Below, piece by piece: positions 62,348 to 64,000 of a DNA stretch of 64,000 nucleotides (position 1 is its first letter; each line of letters starts with the position of its first letter). Under the pieces are notes generated by a model. The model did not search any database. It was not told the origin of the DNA and worked only from the letters and a program-made list of their open reading frames with translations. The DNA is from CAIWHR01 sp963786625 (GTDB lineage: Bacteria; Pseudomonadota; Gammaproteobacteria; Burkholderiales; Casimicrobiaceae), in assembly GCA_963786625.1 (NCBI GenBank), contig CAWAZS010000001.1:320866-384865 (forward strand), written 5' to 3'. The translations under genes and the position numbers were made by a program.

Positions 62348-63497
62348 ATGAAGATCCAGCGCATCGAGACGTTCTGCAACCAGTTCGTCGGCTTTGTCCG
62401 CGTCACGGCGAGCGACGGTTCGCAGGGCTGGGGCCAGGTTTCGTCCTACAACGCCGACATCACCAGCGAGATCCTGCATCGGCAGGTCGCGCCGTGGTCG
62501 CTCGGACGCGACGCGCTCGACATCGAGACACTGATCGACCTCATTCCGGAGCGCGAGCACAAGTTCCCTGGCTCGTACCTCTGCCGGGCGATGGCCGGGC
62601 TCGACACCGCGCTTGTGGGACCTGCGCGGCAAGCGCGAGGGCAGGAGCGTCTGCGAGCTGCTGGGAGGCACGCCGCGGCGGTTGCGCGCCTACGCGTCGT
62701 CGATGAAGCGTGACATCACGCCGCGCGACGAAGCCGCGCGCCTGTCCGCGCTGCGCGATCGATACGGCTTCGACGCGTTCAAGTTCCGCGTGGGCGCCGA
62801 ATGCGGCCACGACGTCGACGAATGGCCGGGCCGCACCGAGGAGATCGTCCCGACGATGCGCAAGGCCCTCGGCGGCGACGTCGCGCTGCTGGTCGACGCG
62901 AACAGCGGCTTCTCCGTCAAGCGCGCGATCGAGGTTGGGCACCTGCTTGAGGAGCACGGCGTCAGCCACTACGAGGAGCCGTGCCCGTACTGGGAGCTCG
63001 AGCAGACCAAGGAGGTGCGCGACGCGCTCGACCTCGACGTCACCGGCGGCGAGCAGGACTGCTGGATTCCGACATGGAGGCAGATGATCGCGATGCGCGC
63101 CGTCGACATCGTGCAGCCGGACGTCTGCTACCTTGGGGGAATCGTCCGGACGCTGCGGGTGGCGAAGATGGCGGAGCAGGCCGGCATTCCGTGCACGCCG
63201 CACAGCGCCAATCTGTCGATGGTGACGCTGTTCACGATGCACCTGCTGGGCGCGATTCCGAACGCCGGCAAGTACCTCGAGCTGTCGATCGAGGGGCCGG
63301 ACTACTATCCGTGGCAGGAGGGGCTGTTCCGGCGCTCGCCCTACACAGTGGTCGACGGGATGGTGACGATCCCGAGCGAGCCGGGATGGGGGGTCGAAAT
63401 CGACCCCCGATGGCTCGCGCAGGCGACGTACCAGAAGAGCGAGGTGGGCATGAGCGCTCCTGCCCTGCGCCGCGCCATAGCCTATGAAGCGGTATGA
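62348..63497 (+). CDS. Enolase-superfamily (mandelate racemase/muconate lactonizing) enzyme, frameshifted
   Basis: A protein of about 382 residues with the superfamily's active-site pattern: Lys in FKFRVG (KxR), metal ligands Asp in LLVDANSG, Glu in HYEEPCPYWELE and Glu in VTGGEQDCWIP, and His in CTPHSANLSM. An extra base near 62613 separates AGLDTAL and WDLRGKREGRSV. The start ATG 62348 follows a GGCGGAG-like site. Such enzymes dehydrate or racemise sugar acids and related carboxylates. Divergent from the GMC gene; likely the same catabolic unit. Confidence 0.83.
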
Positions 63498-63604
63498 TCC
63501 CGAGTTCATAATGGTCGTTTTCCACCCACCACGTACCTAACCACACTGCCACGAAAACCGGCGCCAGGCCCGTCTTGACCGACCGGACCCACGGAGGATC
63601 CACC

Positions 63605-64000
63605 ATGCTGATCAAACGTCTTGCCGCACTCGTCCGTCGCCGTCATGCTCGCCGCGTCCGTCGCCACCGCGCAGGCGCAGGAGATCACGGTCGTCTCGTT
63701 CGGCGGCTCGTACCAGGAAGGACAGAGCAAGGCGCTGTTCCAGCCCGGCCGCCAAGGCGCTGGGGATGAAGCTCAAGGAAGAGACATACACCGGCATCGG
63801 CGACCTTCGCCTCAAGATGAAGGCCGGCGCCAACACGTGGGACGTCGTCGCGAGCGGCTCGGGCAGTGCCGCGCGCGCAGGCGCCGAGGGTCTGCTCGAG
63901 AAGCTCGACTACAAGGTGATCGACGTGTCGTCGTTCCTGCCCGGGCTCGCGGGCGAGTATTGCGTGGGGGGCGACGTGTTCTCGACGGTGCTCGCGTGGA
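63605..64000 (+). CDS. ABC transporter substrate-binding protein (spermidine/putrescine-like), partial, frameshifted
   Basis: Start of a periplasmic binding protein: MLIKRLAALV, then after an extra base near 63633 a signal peptide end (VMLAASVATAQA) and EITVVSFGGSYQEGQSKALFQ, and after another near 63743 AAKALGMKLKEETYTGIGDL, VVASGSGSAARAGAEGLLEKL and FSTVLAW, running off the window. The VSFGGSYQ phrase is typical of PotD/DUF-like polyamine or opine binding proteins. It probably imports the substrate of the preceding enzymes. Confidence 0.78.

Overview
The window is GC-rich chromosomal DNA, most likely from a betaproteobacterium of the Burkholderiales/Rhodocyclales type. The evidence is the split lexA / imuA-imuB / dnaE2 mutagenesis cassette, PHA phasins, an OmpA domain of betaproteobacterial type, an IHF-type protein, tRNA-Leu(UAA) and LysR/Crp-type regulators. 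No insertion sequence, phage, plasmid origin or CRISPR array was found. Species cannot be named from the sequence alone.

Layout. 0-2 kb: HD-domain protein, two small unknown proteins and an IHF/HU protein. 2-7 kb (minus): arsenosugar-type cluster (flavoprotein disulfide reductase, TVP38 membrane protein, radical-SAM ArsS, two-domain glycosyltransferase). 7-10 kb (minus): error-prone polymerase dnaE2 with four in-frame palindromic repeat insertions. 10-15 kb (plus): M14 carboxypeptidase, MFS transporter, cytochrome b561 with a Tat-exported molybdoenzyme. 15-20 kb: methyltransferase-DUF4422 fusion, cyclophilin-like protein, alpha/beta hydrolase and its divergent LysR regulator. 20-26 kb (minus): lexA-GST-VOC-imuA-DinB-imuB. 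26-34 kb: alcohol dehydrogenase behind three tandem 60-bp repeats, a phasin, a pseudopilin overlapping a GGDEF/EAL protein, a LysR regulator, two tiny membrane proteins. 34-39 kb (minus): tRNA-Leu and an MtrA-like decaheme cytochrome paired with an MtrB/PioB-like outer-membrane barrel that runs directly into an OmpA peptidoglycan-binding domain. 39-43 kb (minus): ars operon (arsR, arsC, an apparent ACR3 stump, arsM) and a redoxin-CcdA fusion. 43-59 kb: a stress/storage island (aspartic protease with PDZ, Crp, phasin, BON, STAS, OsmC, LapA, AI-2E-type transporter, dodecin, MgtA, H1-like protein, CsbD) with several decayed genes. 59-64 kb: FAD oxidase, GMC oxidoreductase, enolase-superfamily enzyme and the start of an ABC substrate-binding protein, together looking like a catabolic unit.

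How the genes work together. Three themes stand out. Arsenic: ArsR/ArsC/ArsM plus ArsS and glycosyltransferases suggest reduction, methylation and conversion to organoarsenicals, while the efflux pump seems reduced to a stump. SOS mutagenesis: lexA and dnaE2 share a 16-bp operator of the form CCGTAT-N4-ATACGG, and palindromic repeats lie inside or between nearly every gene of this regulon. Extracellular electron transfer: MtrA plus an MtrB-OmpA fusion would make a trans-outer-membrane electron conduit anchored to the cell wall.

Caution. Many otherwise intact genes carry single-base frameshifts, mostly one extra base outside homopolymers (arsS, M14, cytochrome b561, molybdoenzyme, imuB, mtrA, mtrB, the AI-2E transporter, mgtA, GMC, enolase, ABC). 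I read these mainly as assembly or sequencing errors and give gene spans across the breaks. A few lesions (OsmC in-frame stop, copper-ATPase and BON remnants, truncated Crp) look like real decay.
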